A DNA stretch of 26,595 bases, from assembly GCA_003427395.1 (NCBI GenBank), contig BFEA01000056.1:217020-243614 (forward strand), given 5' to 3'. Position 1 is the first letter of the stretch; every line of letters begins with the position of its first letter. A model generated the notes under the pieces. It had not been told where the DNA came from. It saw only the letters and a program-made list of their open reading frames with translations, and made no database searches. Positions 8,019 to 15,921 of the stretch are shown here, one piece after another. Both the position numbers and the translations under genes were made by a program. The DNA comes from Chara braunii. Its lineage: Eukaryota; Streptophyta; Charophyceae; Charales; Characeae.

Positions 8019-8184
8019 CACCAGTACACCACACATCGGCCCGCGGGTGTCAGCACGAACCCGCACCACTTCGGAGGCCGTCGATTTTTTTTTTCAATGG
8101 CGCCCCACGCCGCGCAGCCCCTCTGAGTTTTGCTTGTGGCGACAATAACTTTCTGCAAGGCTGGGTCATGTACTTGCCGTTTAA
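8019..8184 (+). mobile_element. TTAA-family element, copy f
   Basis: The interior (CGGCCCGCGGGTGTCAGCAC, a T-run, GGCGCCCCACGCCGCGC, CTTTCTGCAAGGCTGGG) is the reverse complement of the element at 14982-15152. The right end is GTACTTGCCGTTTAA; the left TTAA is lost, leaving CACCAGTAC. Confidence 0.75.
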
Positions 8185-8608
8185 GGGACGCTTCTCCGAC
8201 TTGTTACTAAGTGTACAGCACCTGAGATAGTTCTGAAGGTTGGAGTTCTCAGCAGTTTCAGAGACCTTCAACTACGGTGTGTGTATAAGTTTGCTCAGGC
8301 TTTTTGCCTTTCACAAAGCGCAAGCTATGACGAGCTTTCCACACTCCATGTATATGAGTTGCTGCAAACACATAAATTGGCTACCCGATTGCGAATTGTA
8401 CATCGTTTTGAAAGACAAAATGGGTTTCTAAATTCCTACACTTTACAGCATGGTTTGCATCTTTGCAGGTTCTCTTTTGTTTGCTATGTTGTGATTACTA
8501 TGCAATGGTATGCTACTATGCATTCATTACTTTAGACATTTGTCAAGTATTTCAGAAGTTGTAATTAAAAATTCAATTGTCCTTTTCCCGACTCCAAAGA
8601 ATCTATGT
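8185..8608. other. Duplicated flank and unassigned sequence
   Basis: 8185-8262 repeats 7875-8018. After it a plus-strand frame at 8281-8535 looks mildly protein-like (ELLQTHKLATRLRIVHRFER) but has no recognised motif, and no confirmed splice site or start. Confidence 0.35.
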
Positions 8609-9085
8609 CTAGACAACAGTAGGATATTTCAATGTGTTCTTTTTATAGGATAGCTCTTTTCCAAGGTTCTCCGACCGCAGTATTTGTTCTAGATCGGCCC
8701 CGTCCCGTTCCGTTCTGTTGGACAGATTGCTCATTTGGCAGCCGGGGCATAGCCGTTTCGGAGAGGGAGGTAGTGTTCCGGATCTAACCCCAAGGCTTGA
8801 TCCTTGGACTTCATGCGTGGTACCAGAAATATATATTTTTCTGCTATGTCCTTGGTGCCGACACATTTTACATTCCTTTCCCTTGGACATTTTTACCGGT
8901 ACCCTCCTGGTACCAACTGATTTCGTACATACCCCTGAGCTCAGCCTAGCCGTTAGGCTGTTCCCAGGTATGCGTACCAGTCTCACGCACTGGCCAGACA
9001 TCTTGTGCTGTACTCCATATTTCAGACATTGAGTGTGAGTTCGACATTGCGTTGCTGCTGGTACTTTTCTCTTAGTGTTTGTCAT
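8609..9085 (-). other. Unrecognised 158-codon open frame (hypothetical, doubtful)
   Basis: This is a basic, Cys-rich frame with CKMCRHQGHSRK, reminiscent of the first part of a CCHC zinc knuckle but lacking its last Cys, and with CPGCQMSN. It could be a decayed retroelement gag fragment or chance. The frame has no supporting neighbours. Confidence 0.2.
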
Positions 9086-9145
9086 CGTACCAGTCGAGTT
9101 CTGCGTTGTAGTTTGCTTGTGAGTCTGTGTTCACTCCCTGCCACA

Positions 9146-9181
9146 CCTCCTCCTCCTCCTCCTCCTCCTCCTCCTCCTCCT
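9146..9181. repeat. (TCC)n microsatellite
   Basis: There are about twelve CTC/TCC triplets in a row. Confidence 0.95.
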
Positions 9182-9199
9182 TTGCAAACCCAATACTCG

Positions 9200-10375
9200 T
9201 GAGTCTGTGTCTTCACTCAAGGTATAGGAAGCAGGCAAGTATTCTGCAAGTTGGTGCTCATGAGGCGAGAAGATGTGCCACTTAACCGTACATACTACAT
9301 ACGAAATTGTTTTCAGAGCAGTTTGTCACATGGTGATCAAAGTGGTTGGGCGCACACATGGGCACGTTTTGGAGGCTTTCCTCGTGGGTTCCGAAGTGAA
9401 AGGGCAATCATTAATTTTTCCAATTAAACGCGGACGGAGTTTCAATCAAGTGCAAGAATTCCAAATCAAGCATGTGTGAGTACGGAAATTGATCGAGGCT
9501 ATAAATAGCCTATTGCCCCTGCGGTGATGTTACAGAGCACGAAGGCGGAGGAGCCAATGTAGAAGATCCTTGGGATGTCACAAGAGCGAAAGCTGACCAT
9601 GGCTGAGTTCGAGAAAAACGAGGCACTAGCCGGAGCAACAAAGGAAGGGCATACACACGACCGAGGCAAGGCAGCAGCCAATTACCAACTACAAGAAGGT
9701 TTTGAAGGGGAAGAGCTCTGGAGCAGATGACAAGCTCATGGTAGTTGTCTTGCATTATTACAGTCAAGCGGACAAGATAACAAACAGCGGAGCACAACAG
9801 TGTGCCGCAGCTGTCCTGACCGCTGAAGGACCTCACTGATGCTGTTAAAAAGATTGCAGCCCCACATACAGCATCTAGGACCGCATTGTGCAAGAGACCG
9901 TGGAAGGCCTGATTCTTCAATTACTCTGAAAAGTCCAAGTTCGCTATGTTCTTCGATATGAGAGAGATTGGATTCTTGGTGTAACTGGACTTGTTGTTTG
10001 CCCAATTGTGGTCCGTAACTCGGTACACGATATTTGTATTAATTTGAGAATATCCTCGAAGATAGAGCTTGGCGATTAAAAAAAAGAAAGAAAAAGAAAT
10101 CAAGCTAAATTCTTTGAGTTCACAGTGGACGGGAAGGGTGGCGACCCGTCTTCAGAAAGACAACAGGAGGAAGACATGGTGCCTGACTTACAGCGGGAGA
10201 AAAGTCCGGCAAGTCTTGCTGCCATCCAGAACATTGTGAATAGCCAGGTGATCAAGGGTTCAAGGCACGGCAACAGCGGAAGAAAGAGGGCAAAGGTAAC
10301 AGGCGAGGTGGAGAATCCTCAGGCGGGGGACAGAGGGAGGAGACAAGCTTGGGAGAGACAGGGGATTAGTAGATG
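9200..10375. other. Unassigned region
   Basis: Short frames such as 9273-9479 (plus) and 10125-10376 (plus, lysine/arginine and glutamine-rich) have no recognised family. A purine-rich stretch AAAAAGAAAGAAAAAGAAA lies at 10081. I see no supported gene. Confidence 0.4.
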
Positions 10376-10770
10376 AAGCATGCATCAGAAGGATTGAGAA
10401 CGGGCCACGTGCGAAGTACAGTGAGTATGGACGTTCGTTGAGATACTGTCATCCTCTCAAGGAGGAACTTGCTAAGAAGTAATAATAATTATTAAAAAAT
10501 GATAATAATAATTATTGTTTATGTTTATAGTACTTTATACTACTTTATAGTCTTATTAAGTTATTATAGAATGAAAAAAGAAGTAACGTCACTGCATGGA
10601 GCAGTCGCATCCAGGGGTCTGAAGGATAGAGAACGGGCAAGGCGCATAGGTACAGCGGCTATGGACAGTCACTGAGGTACTGCCATCCTCAAGAGTAAGA
10701 ATTATAACAATTAAAGGGGAAAAAAAAGGAAGTAATGCCAGTGGATGGAGCACTCCCATCCACACAGGTT
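10376..10770. repeat. Diverged repeat in three copies (10376, 10590, 10728)
   Basis: GAGAACGGGC..GCG..GTACAG..TATGGAC..GAG.TACTG.CATCCTC occurs at 10395-10465 and 10630-10695. The leading GAAGTAA..CA.TG.ATGGAGCA.TC.CATCCA occurs at 10580-10615 and again at 10730-10763. An AATAATAATTATT inverted repeat lies between them near 10480-10520. Confidence 0.65.
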
Positions 10771-10907
10771 CACGAAAACAATTCTGCGTACAGCAAGGAG
10801 CCAAAATTTCCCGCTCCGCAACCTCAGTTGCTATGGAAGGATAGTCCACTCCAAGAAATATCACCTTCAGTCAAATATGACCTTCAGTACCTTCTGAAAA
10901 AAGTGCT

Positions 10908-10913
10908 TATAGG
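10908..10913 (+). promoter_or_regulatory. TATA-like box upstream of the U6-like gene
   Basis: TTATAG lies 26-31 bases before the U6 start, the spacing expected for a polymerase III type 3 promoter. No plant upstream sequence element is visible, so this may be coincidence. Confidence 0.3.
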
Positions 10914-10926
10914 CACAATACAAAAT

Positions 10927-10956
10927 TGGGCCCCTGTTGTCCTTCGGGACATCCGT

Positions 10957-10988
<32 letters not shown>

Positions 10989-11080
10989 TGCCCCTGCGCA
11001 AGGATGACACACATAAATCAAGAAATGGTCCAAATTTTTACAAAAAAATTGGAAATTTTTTTTTTAAAAATGGGCCCCTG
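10927..11080 (+). mobile_element. Retroposed U6 unit with a 10-bp target-site duplication
   Basis: TGGGCCCCTG occurs at 10927-10936 just before the U6 sequence and again at 11071-11080 after an A/T-rich tail. This is the arrangement left by LINE-mediated retroposition. Confidence 0.7.
10939..11039 (+). ncRNA. U6 spliceosomal snRNA sequence (retrocopy, probably a pseudogene)
   Basis: This is full length at 101 bases. It has the 5' stem-loop GTCC-TTCG-GGAC, the ATACAGAGA box that pairs with 5' splice sites, the catalytic AGC triad in GATTAGCA, CCCCTGCGCAAGGATGACAC, and GAAATGGTCCAAATTTTT with a terminal T-run. From memory of plant U6 I see about four substitutions (in CCGTTAAAA, GCATTGCCCC, GACACACA and AATCAAGAA), which is many for so conserved an RNA. 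Together with the flanking 10-bp direct repeat this points to a retroposed copy. Whether it is transcribed cannot be told from the sequence. Confidence 0.85.
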
Positions 11081-11940
11081 GTGCCGGAAGTGAAAAAAAA
11101 AAAAAAAAAAAACAGAAGAAGAAGGGAAAAAAAATTGTTATTTCGAAGTCGTGCTCTCCCTCAACTAACAGAAATACATCAAATAAGTTTAAAAATTAAA
11201 ATTTAAATAACACATGCGAAAAACAATTAGCTATTCAATTTCGAATTGTCAATGGCTGAATCATCTTACACCATTGTCATTAGCTGTCTGGTGGCCAGAC
11301 GATGGGTCAATTCGACTCAATTGTTTCACTAGTGTGATGACCTGACCAAACACGGACTGAGAGACACAGCTGATTTCTGGGTTTTGCCCATGGACTGAAT
11401 GCCTTGCTGAGTTTCCCGCTTGCCACTAAGTTCTCTAAGTCTGTGTGTGTGCACGCTTGCTGGTCTGCATGTCTGTCTGAGTGCTTGATGGCTTGAGTGT
11501 GTGTGTGACCCGCAAGGGCACTTGTTCGTTCGTTGGGCCCTCAGGACCAGTACTTACCTGTGGCCGTGACATTGAGGATTGCAGCGGGGGAAAACACTCA
11601 AGTGGCGGGGGAAGAGGCCCGCAGCACTTGAAGCACTGGGTCCTAGGGGTCGGCTGGGCCTATTCTTGTGCAGTAGAATGATTTTTTCGATGTTTTGAAA
11701 TTGGTCGGCTTATTGAAGTATAGCGGTAGTAAGAAGGGTATTTGATCCCTTGACCCTGGATTTTTGAAGCGACGTTCGGGCTTTCTCTTGAGCCATGTTG
11801 TCTTCCGAAGGTAGTCTTGGTTCTGTTTTCAGACCTCTGTGGGCCTTAGTTTGTAAGGATGTGGCTAGAAGTGTATGCTGAAGGTTTTGAACTGTGTACC
11901 TGGAATTTGTGGTAGGCGATGCGGTTCCTATCTTTAGCAC
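11081..11940. other. Region without a recognised gene
   Basis: There are A-rich runs at 11094-11135. After them comes a sequence with many GTCTG / TGTGTG words (11400-11520). No supported coding sequence is present. Confidence 0.4.
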
Positions 11941-12002
11941 AGTCTCGCAGGATATATATAGGCTGCTAACGCCTATTCAATCACCTCTGCGACTAAAGGC
12001 CC

Positions 12003-12033
12003 CTGATGAGTGCTGGGAGCGGCCAGCCGAAAC
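12003..12033 (+). ncRNA. Hammerhead-ribozyme-like core (incomplete)
   Basis: CTGATGA at 12003-12009 is followed by a stem II of six pairs with one bulged U (G-U-GCUGG / loop GAGCGG / CCAGCC). It is immediately followed by GAAA at 12029-12032 and C. I could not find adjacent strands for stems I and III. GGGCCTTAGT at 11841 could pair with ACTAAAGGCCC just upstream of the core, but it is about 150 bases away and the cleavage triplet there is wrong. It may be a decayed ribozyme or chance. Confidence 0.4.
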
Positions 12034-12317
12034 TAGTTGGGTCATTCCGCTAGTTGCTGTTCTTCATGTTATATTTACATAAGTCGCGTTCAGGAAGATT
12101 TTTTTCATATCCTGTGCCTTCTTTTTCTCCCTCTGTCTTCTTCTTCTTGTTCTCCTCTTGTTGTTTTCTATGTTTGTCCCTTTCTGACTGGCTGTTTGTC
12201 TTTCTGTCGCGAGCTACGTGAATTGGTTTGACTAGTTCATGATTGTTATGGTACTAAGGATTGTCGTAGGGTGCTGTTGATTGATGATTCAAAGCTGTCG
12301 ATTTCGACTCCTCCTCC

Positions 12318-12395
12318 CCAGGATCATAACAGTAGGTCTCGAAATTGGCCAGGATCATAACAGCAGGTCTCGAAATTGACCAGGATCATAACACT
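12318..12395. repeat. 31-bp tandem repeat, about 2.5 units
   Basis: CCAGGATCATAACAGTAGG..TCTCGAAATTGG repeats at 12318 and 12349, with a partial unit at 12380. Confidence 0.85.
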
Positions 12396-12889
12396 AGAGC
12401 GAAAGGGGGTCTTATGTACAGATGGCAGAGACTGCGAGGGTTAGCGGAGAGAGAGGAGGCGAAGAGAGAGGAGACTGCAGCAGTACCGGCGACAGTGAAG
12501 AAAAAGAAAGCAGTGGTCGACGTCATGCTTTCGCCTGCATTGTCCTGCTGCCTGAAGAGCTGCACAGCACAGAAGAATTGACAGGGTGATGTGCTTCCAG
12601 GATGTAGGTAGCAAGGCTATGGTTGCTGCGAACGGATTGAGGACCTGAACGAGGAGCAGCAGGTTGCGCTAATTGACACTGTTGCCAAGAGGGAAACAGT
12701 GAAAATGATGATAGACACCTGCTCTTCGCAGAAGTACATCTCCTGAAAGGTGACCCACAGGCTGCATTTGGGTTTGGGGCTGGCTGAAGACATAGGATCT
12801 CAGTAGCCTGACGGGGGTGACGATCGCCAACGGGGATGTGGTCAGGTTCAGACGGTACACATGTCAAAAACCCAAGAGCAGAGTCCAAC

Positions 12890-13002
12890 ACTACCTTCTT
12901 CCCCCGAATACAACGTACGGTCATTATAGCTGAATTTGACGCATCTGTCAATCTAGATACAGCTAGAATGACCGTACGTTGTATTCGGGGGAAGAAGGTA
13001 GT
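12890..13002. mobile_element. Foldback MITE, second family, copy A
   Basis: The arms ACTACCTTCTTCCCCCGAAT.. and ..ATTCGGGGGAAGAAGGTAGT are complementary for about 45 bases, including ACAACGTACGGTCATTATAGC. The loop is about 25 bases. Total length is 113 bp with no coding capacity. It is related to the element at 14273. Confidence 0.85.
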
Positions 13003-13047
13003 TCTCATTCTATATTTTGGACAATCTGTCGTTCCCGATGGCCTGTG

Positions 13048-13112
13048 CGTCGTGACATGCGTTAAAATTGGAAGTTGGAACAACACAGAGAAGAATCAGA
13101 AGATTAGAATGG
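13048..13112 (+). pseudogene. U6 snRNA-derived fragment (diverged)
   Basis: GTGACATGCGTTAAAATTGG, then ACACAGAGAAG and AAGATTAGAATGGC, follows the order of the first 60 bases of U6 with small insertions. The 3' half is replaced by A/G-rich sequence. Confidence 0.7.
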
Positions 13113-13394
13113 CATCCAAATCAAAAGAAAAGAAGAGAAAAAAGAGAGAGATGGTATTGGGCCAGCAATTGCTTAGGGCCGCAAGAGCAGCCATCTTCTC
13201 AGCTACTCAGATGGATATGAGGAGGGGCTATATGAACAGAGGCCAGCAGAGAGCACACAGCAGTTTGTGGAGTAATAGAAGGACCTGCAGGGAGATCTGA
13301 CACAAACAGTGGAGATCAGTAATATGGCATATATTTGGTTCCGGGTGCTGCGCCTCCGAGAAGGGATGTTTACCTCCAGAGGACCAGAAGTCTA

Positions 13395-13645
13395 TTAAAC
13401 CACCAGTGGGAATGAGCCTCTCCAAAAAGTTAGGGGGCTCAGGACAAGGCCCTCCCCGGGGGGGGGGGCATGATTTTTTTTTTTCGTTCAGGGCTGGGCC
13501 CAGTGCCACCCGATGGCATGGGACAATTTGTTTTTTTTTTCTACTGGCCCCTCGGACACCCTGTCCCGAGCCTCCAATTTTTTTTTTTTCAGGAGAGGCC
13601 CCACAGTATTCTCAACTTGGCTGGGGCCATGTACTGGTGGTTTAA
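13395..13645. mobile_element. TTAA-family MITE, copy c
   Basis: It is bounded by TTAAACCACCAGT and TACTGGTGGTTTAA (251 bp). The interior contains a G-run of about 11, three T-runs, and GGGCTGGGCCCAGTG. Short frames inside it are shadows. Confidence 0.85.
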
Positions 13646-13649
13646 TCCC

Positions 13650-14035
13650 TGACCACGTACATACGAGCCTAAGTTGTGCTCTTACCAGAATACACAGCAA
13701 GAGACTTTCGGTTCAGGCCTGGGTCGGTAGCAAACAGAGCAGGCCACTTCGAAAAGCCACAGTTGCAGGCTCACAAGCCTTCAAAGGTAGCACCGTCAAC
13801 TTAGGCGCATGTGAAAACTGGTGGTTTTAAAGGATCACCGCAGTCAGTCCATAGTTACGTAGTAGTAGAATCCAAGGTACAGAGCCCTTAGAAAATAATC
13901 CAAATGGTTCCCGGTTGGTTCCTGGCTGATTCCTGCGTCCGTGTGGTGTTGTGTGTGGTGTGCATCGAGTTTGGACGCTACAGCCTTGCCAGGGTGGGGC
14001 GGATATCACGACCGGTATGGTTCCACTTTTCGTAC
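13650..14035. other. Unassigned intronic sequence
   Basis: I see no gene, tandem repeat or recognisable element between the MITE and the tRNA-like sequence. Confidence 0.4.
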
Positions 14036-14037
14036 AC

Positions 14038-14112
14038 CGTGTCATTGCTGTAGTGGTTAAGATACTTGACTCTTGAGGCCGAGGTCGCCGGTTCGAGTCC
14101 GTGCTTGCACGG
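14038..14112 (+). repeat. tRNA-derived SINE head (tRNA-Lys-like)
   Basis: TGTAGTGGTTAAGATA is A-box-like, TTGACTCTTGAGG is an anticodon-arm-like segment with CTT, and GGTTCGAGTCC is a B box with the T-loop. The T-stem closes for only three pairs and no acceptor stem forms, so this is a SINE or pseudogene rather than a functional tRNA. Confidence 0.5.
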
Positions 14113-14272
14113 AGGTGGCTGAGGCCCAGAGGTACAGATCCATAAACATAGTACACTTACTACACTATTCGTATGTTTAATCATTACTGTTGTCAATTGA
14201 CTCGATTGTTAGCAAATTTTCACAAATGTTATATATATATATGTTGTCTAAAGACTCTAAATCCGATATCAG

Positions 14273-14375
14273 CGTCTTCACCCGAAGAGAACGCCCGATC
14301 ATTATAGCCGTATTTGGGGCACTTTCCAGTCCAGATACAGCTATAATGACCAGGCGCTCTATTCGGGTGAAGACG
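14273..14375. mobile_element. Foldback MITE, second family, copy B
   Basis: The arms CGTCTTCACCCGAAGAGAACG and CTCTATTCGGGTGAAGACG pair. Inner arms ATCATTATAGCCGTATTTGG and AGATACAGCTATAATGACC also pair. The order of motifs is the same as in the copy at 12890, so they are one family. Confidence 0.82.
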
Positions 14376-14636
14376 GTAGCATTCTTCAGTGCTAAGTGTT
14401 CTTCTTTGTGTAATTCTACAGGTATCAGCTTGTCCCGTTTCTAAAGGAGCTAAAAATAGCCGCAAAAACGTCCATAATGTATACGTTGTCGACTTCCTAT
14501 CTTTTCTTTTCTTTTCTTTTTTTCCCTTTTTTCGACTTTCTATTATAGATTCTAAGCATTTCCATTGAATTTGGTCATCAGTAAGTGACAGTAACATTAC
14601 ACAAATGCGAAGCTAATCCAAAGCAAACCGAACACG

Positions 14637-14712
14637 AGGTTACTGGACATCTCTAAAAATAAAATAAGAACTGTAATGTTACAGAGATGATTAGAATGGC
14701 CCCTGGATGAGT
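14637..14712 (+). pseudogene. U6-derived repeat, copy 1
   Basis: It has ACTGGACATCTCTAAAAATA then TTACAGAGATGATTAGAATGG, CCCCTGGATGAG. U6 similarity ends at CCCCTG and is followed by GATGAGTGGTGCATTTTCTG, which is also found after copy 2. Confidence 0.65.
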
Positions 14713-14799
14713 GGTGCATTTTCTGTTTTCAACTTTTCATTAAGAACGCTGGTCCCGTGTGTTGTGGGTGGGACTGTGGGACCCATGCTTGAAACCAAA

Positions 14800-14893
14800 A
14801 AGGAGGTCGTGGGACATCTGTTAGAAAAAAAAATTCTTATAATACAGAGAAGATTAGCATGGCCCCTGGATGAGTAGTGAATTTGCTGTTTGG
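14800..14893 (+). pseudogene. U6-derived repeat, copy 2
   Basis: It has GTCGTGGGACATCTGTTAG, an A-rich stretch, ATACAGAGAAGATTAGCATG and GCCCCTGGATGAGTAGTG. The ACAGAGA and AGC elements are intact. After CCCCTG it carries the same non-U6 extension (GATGAGT.GTG..TTT.CTGTTT) as copy 1. Confidence 0.72.
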
Positions 14894-14981
14894 TTAAGGA
14901 TATTGTTGGTGTTCGTTGCGAACGGGAGCCCATGGTTGAAATCGATTCAGTACCACCAGTACATGCCATCTACAACTCTCA

Positions 14982-15152
14982 AAACCACCAGTACACGGCC
15001 CCAGCCTTGCAGAAAGTTTTTGTCACCACAAGCAAAACTCGGAGGGGCCGCGCGGCGTGGGGCGCCGTTGAAAAAAAAAATGGCGGCCTCCGAAGTGGTG
15101 CGGGTTTCGTGCTGACACCCGCGGGCCGATGTGTGGTGTACCGGTGCTTTAA
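14982..15152 (-). mobile_element. TTAA-family element, copy g (reverse of copy f)
   Basis: It starts ACCACCAGTACACGGCCCCAG and ends GTACCGGTGCTTTAA. It is the inverted relative of 8019-8184. Its right TTAA is shared with the next element. Confidence 0.78.
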
Positions 15153-15444
15153 ACCACCAGTACATGCCATACATCGGTCGTGGGCCCGTTTCAGAGGCAG
15201 AAACACAATACCGGCCGTCGAGTTATTTTATCGACGGCTTGCCGGCTCCGACCTTTTCGAAGTAGGTGACGATCCATGTGATTAACCAAAGTATACTGAT
15301 ATTGACTGTATAATAAGACTAGATTCTTTTGAGATTCTAAATAGGATACATTTTGAAGCAGTTTTGGCCACCACTTCGTGTCCAGCAATTCGGCGGAGAT
15401 GTCCACAGTTCTCCACAAGGCTGGGACCATGTACCGGCGGTTTA
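15149..15444. mobile_element. TTAA-family element, copy h
   Basis: It starts TTTAAACCACCAGTACATGCC and ends GGACCATGTACCGGCGGTTTA. It contains the hairpin CCGTCGAG..TTAT..TCGACGG near 15215-15238, also seen in copy b. Confidence 0.65.
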
Positions 15445-15551
15445 CGCCTACTAGCATGACCTCCCGCCCATAACGCCAAGGGGCGTGTGCGAGTTCAACA
15501 AATCTAAGGGACGCAGGATCCTGTTTTCAGCTTTTGCAATGAAGTCCTTTC

Positions 15552-15736
15552 TTAAACCACTAGTACCTTTGTTGGTTCGGTACATACCAGGCCTCCAACC
15601 TTTCAGGAGGCCAAAACGAAACGATGGCCGCCGATCAGATTTATCAACGGCAGCCGTTGTCGGGCCCGGCCTCCTAAAAGTTCGGGACTGGGCTAAAACT
15701 TGCCGAAATGAAACGGCAAAGGTACTAGCGGTTTAA
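15552..15736. mobile_element. TTAA-family MITE, copy d
   Basis: It is bounded by TTAAACCACTAGTACCTTTG and CAAAGGTACTAGCGGTTTAA (185 bp). The central CCGCCGATCAGATTTATCAA is shared with copy a. It lies only 186 bases downstream of the exon 1 donor, on the intron side. Confidence 0.88.
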
Positions 15737-15921
15737 CAAAAAAAAACAAAAACAAAAATCTAGTCAGTACACAGTACAAGCTTCCACAGACAGAAACTTC
15801 TTCTTGGGGAGAAACACAAACAAACAATCAAAATCCGAAAGATAGAGGATATATAATGAAGATCCAGTTCACCCCCCTCCCCCCAAAGAAAAATGGAGGG
15901 ACAGAGGGAGGGAGGGCTTAC

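Larger units (their letters stand above)
6519..15921 (-). other. 9.4-kb intron of the CHAT-peptidase gene
   Basis: On the minus strand the donor is GAC|GTAAGC (GT at 15921-15920) and the acceptor is TGCAG|ATT (AG at 6520-6519), phase 0. Joining gives LIIVPHD + ILWSVPFAML. This matches the CHAT pattern VPDGPL-x-x-LPFAAL without gain or loss of a residue, so no intervening exon is needed. Without splicing, exon 1 runs on for 53 unrelated codons to a stop at 15760. The intron is filled with foldback elements, U6-derived sequences and other repeats. Confidence 0.85.

Noticed and set aside
14567-14590. CTGATGA on the minus strand near 14572, followed by GGAAATG
   Set aside because: The first base pair of stem II and the GAAA register do not fit a hammerhead.
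15760-15921. The last 53 codons of the open frame that continues exon 1
   Set aside because: The CHAT similarity stops at a consensus GTAAGC donor and the downstream peptide is unrelated, so it is intron read-through.
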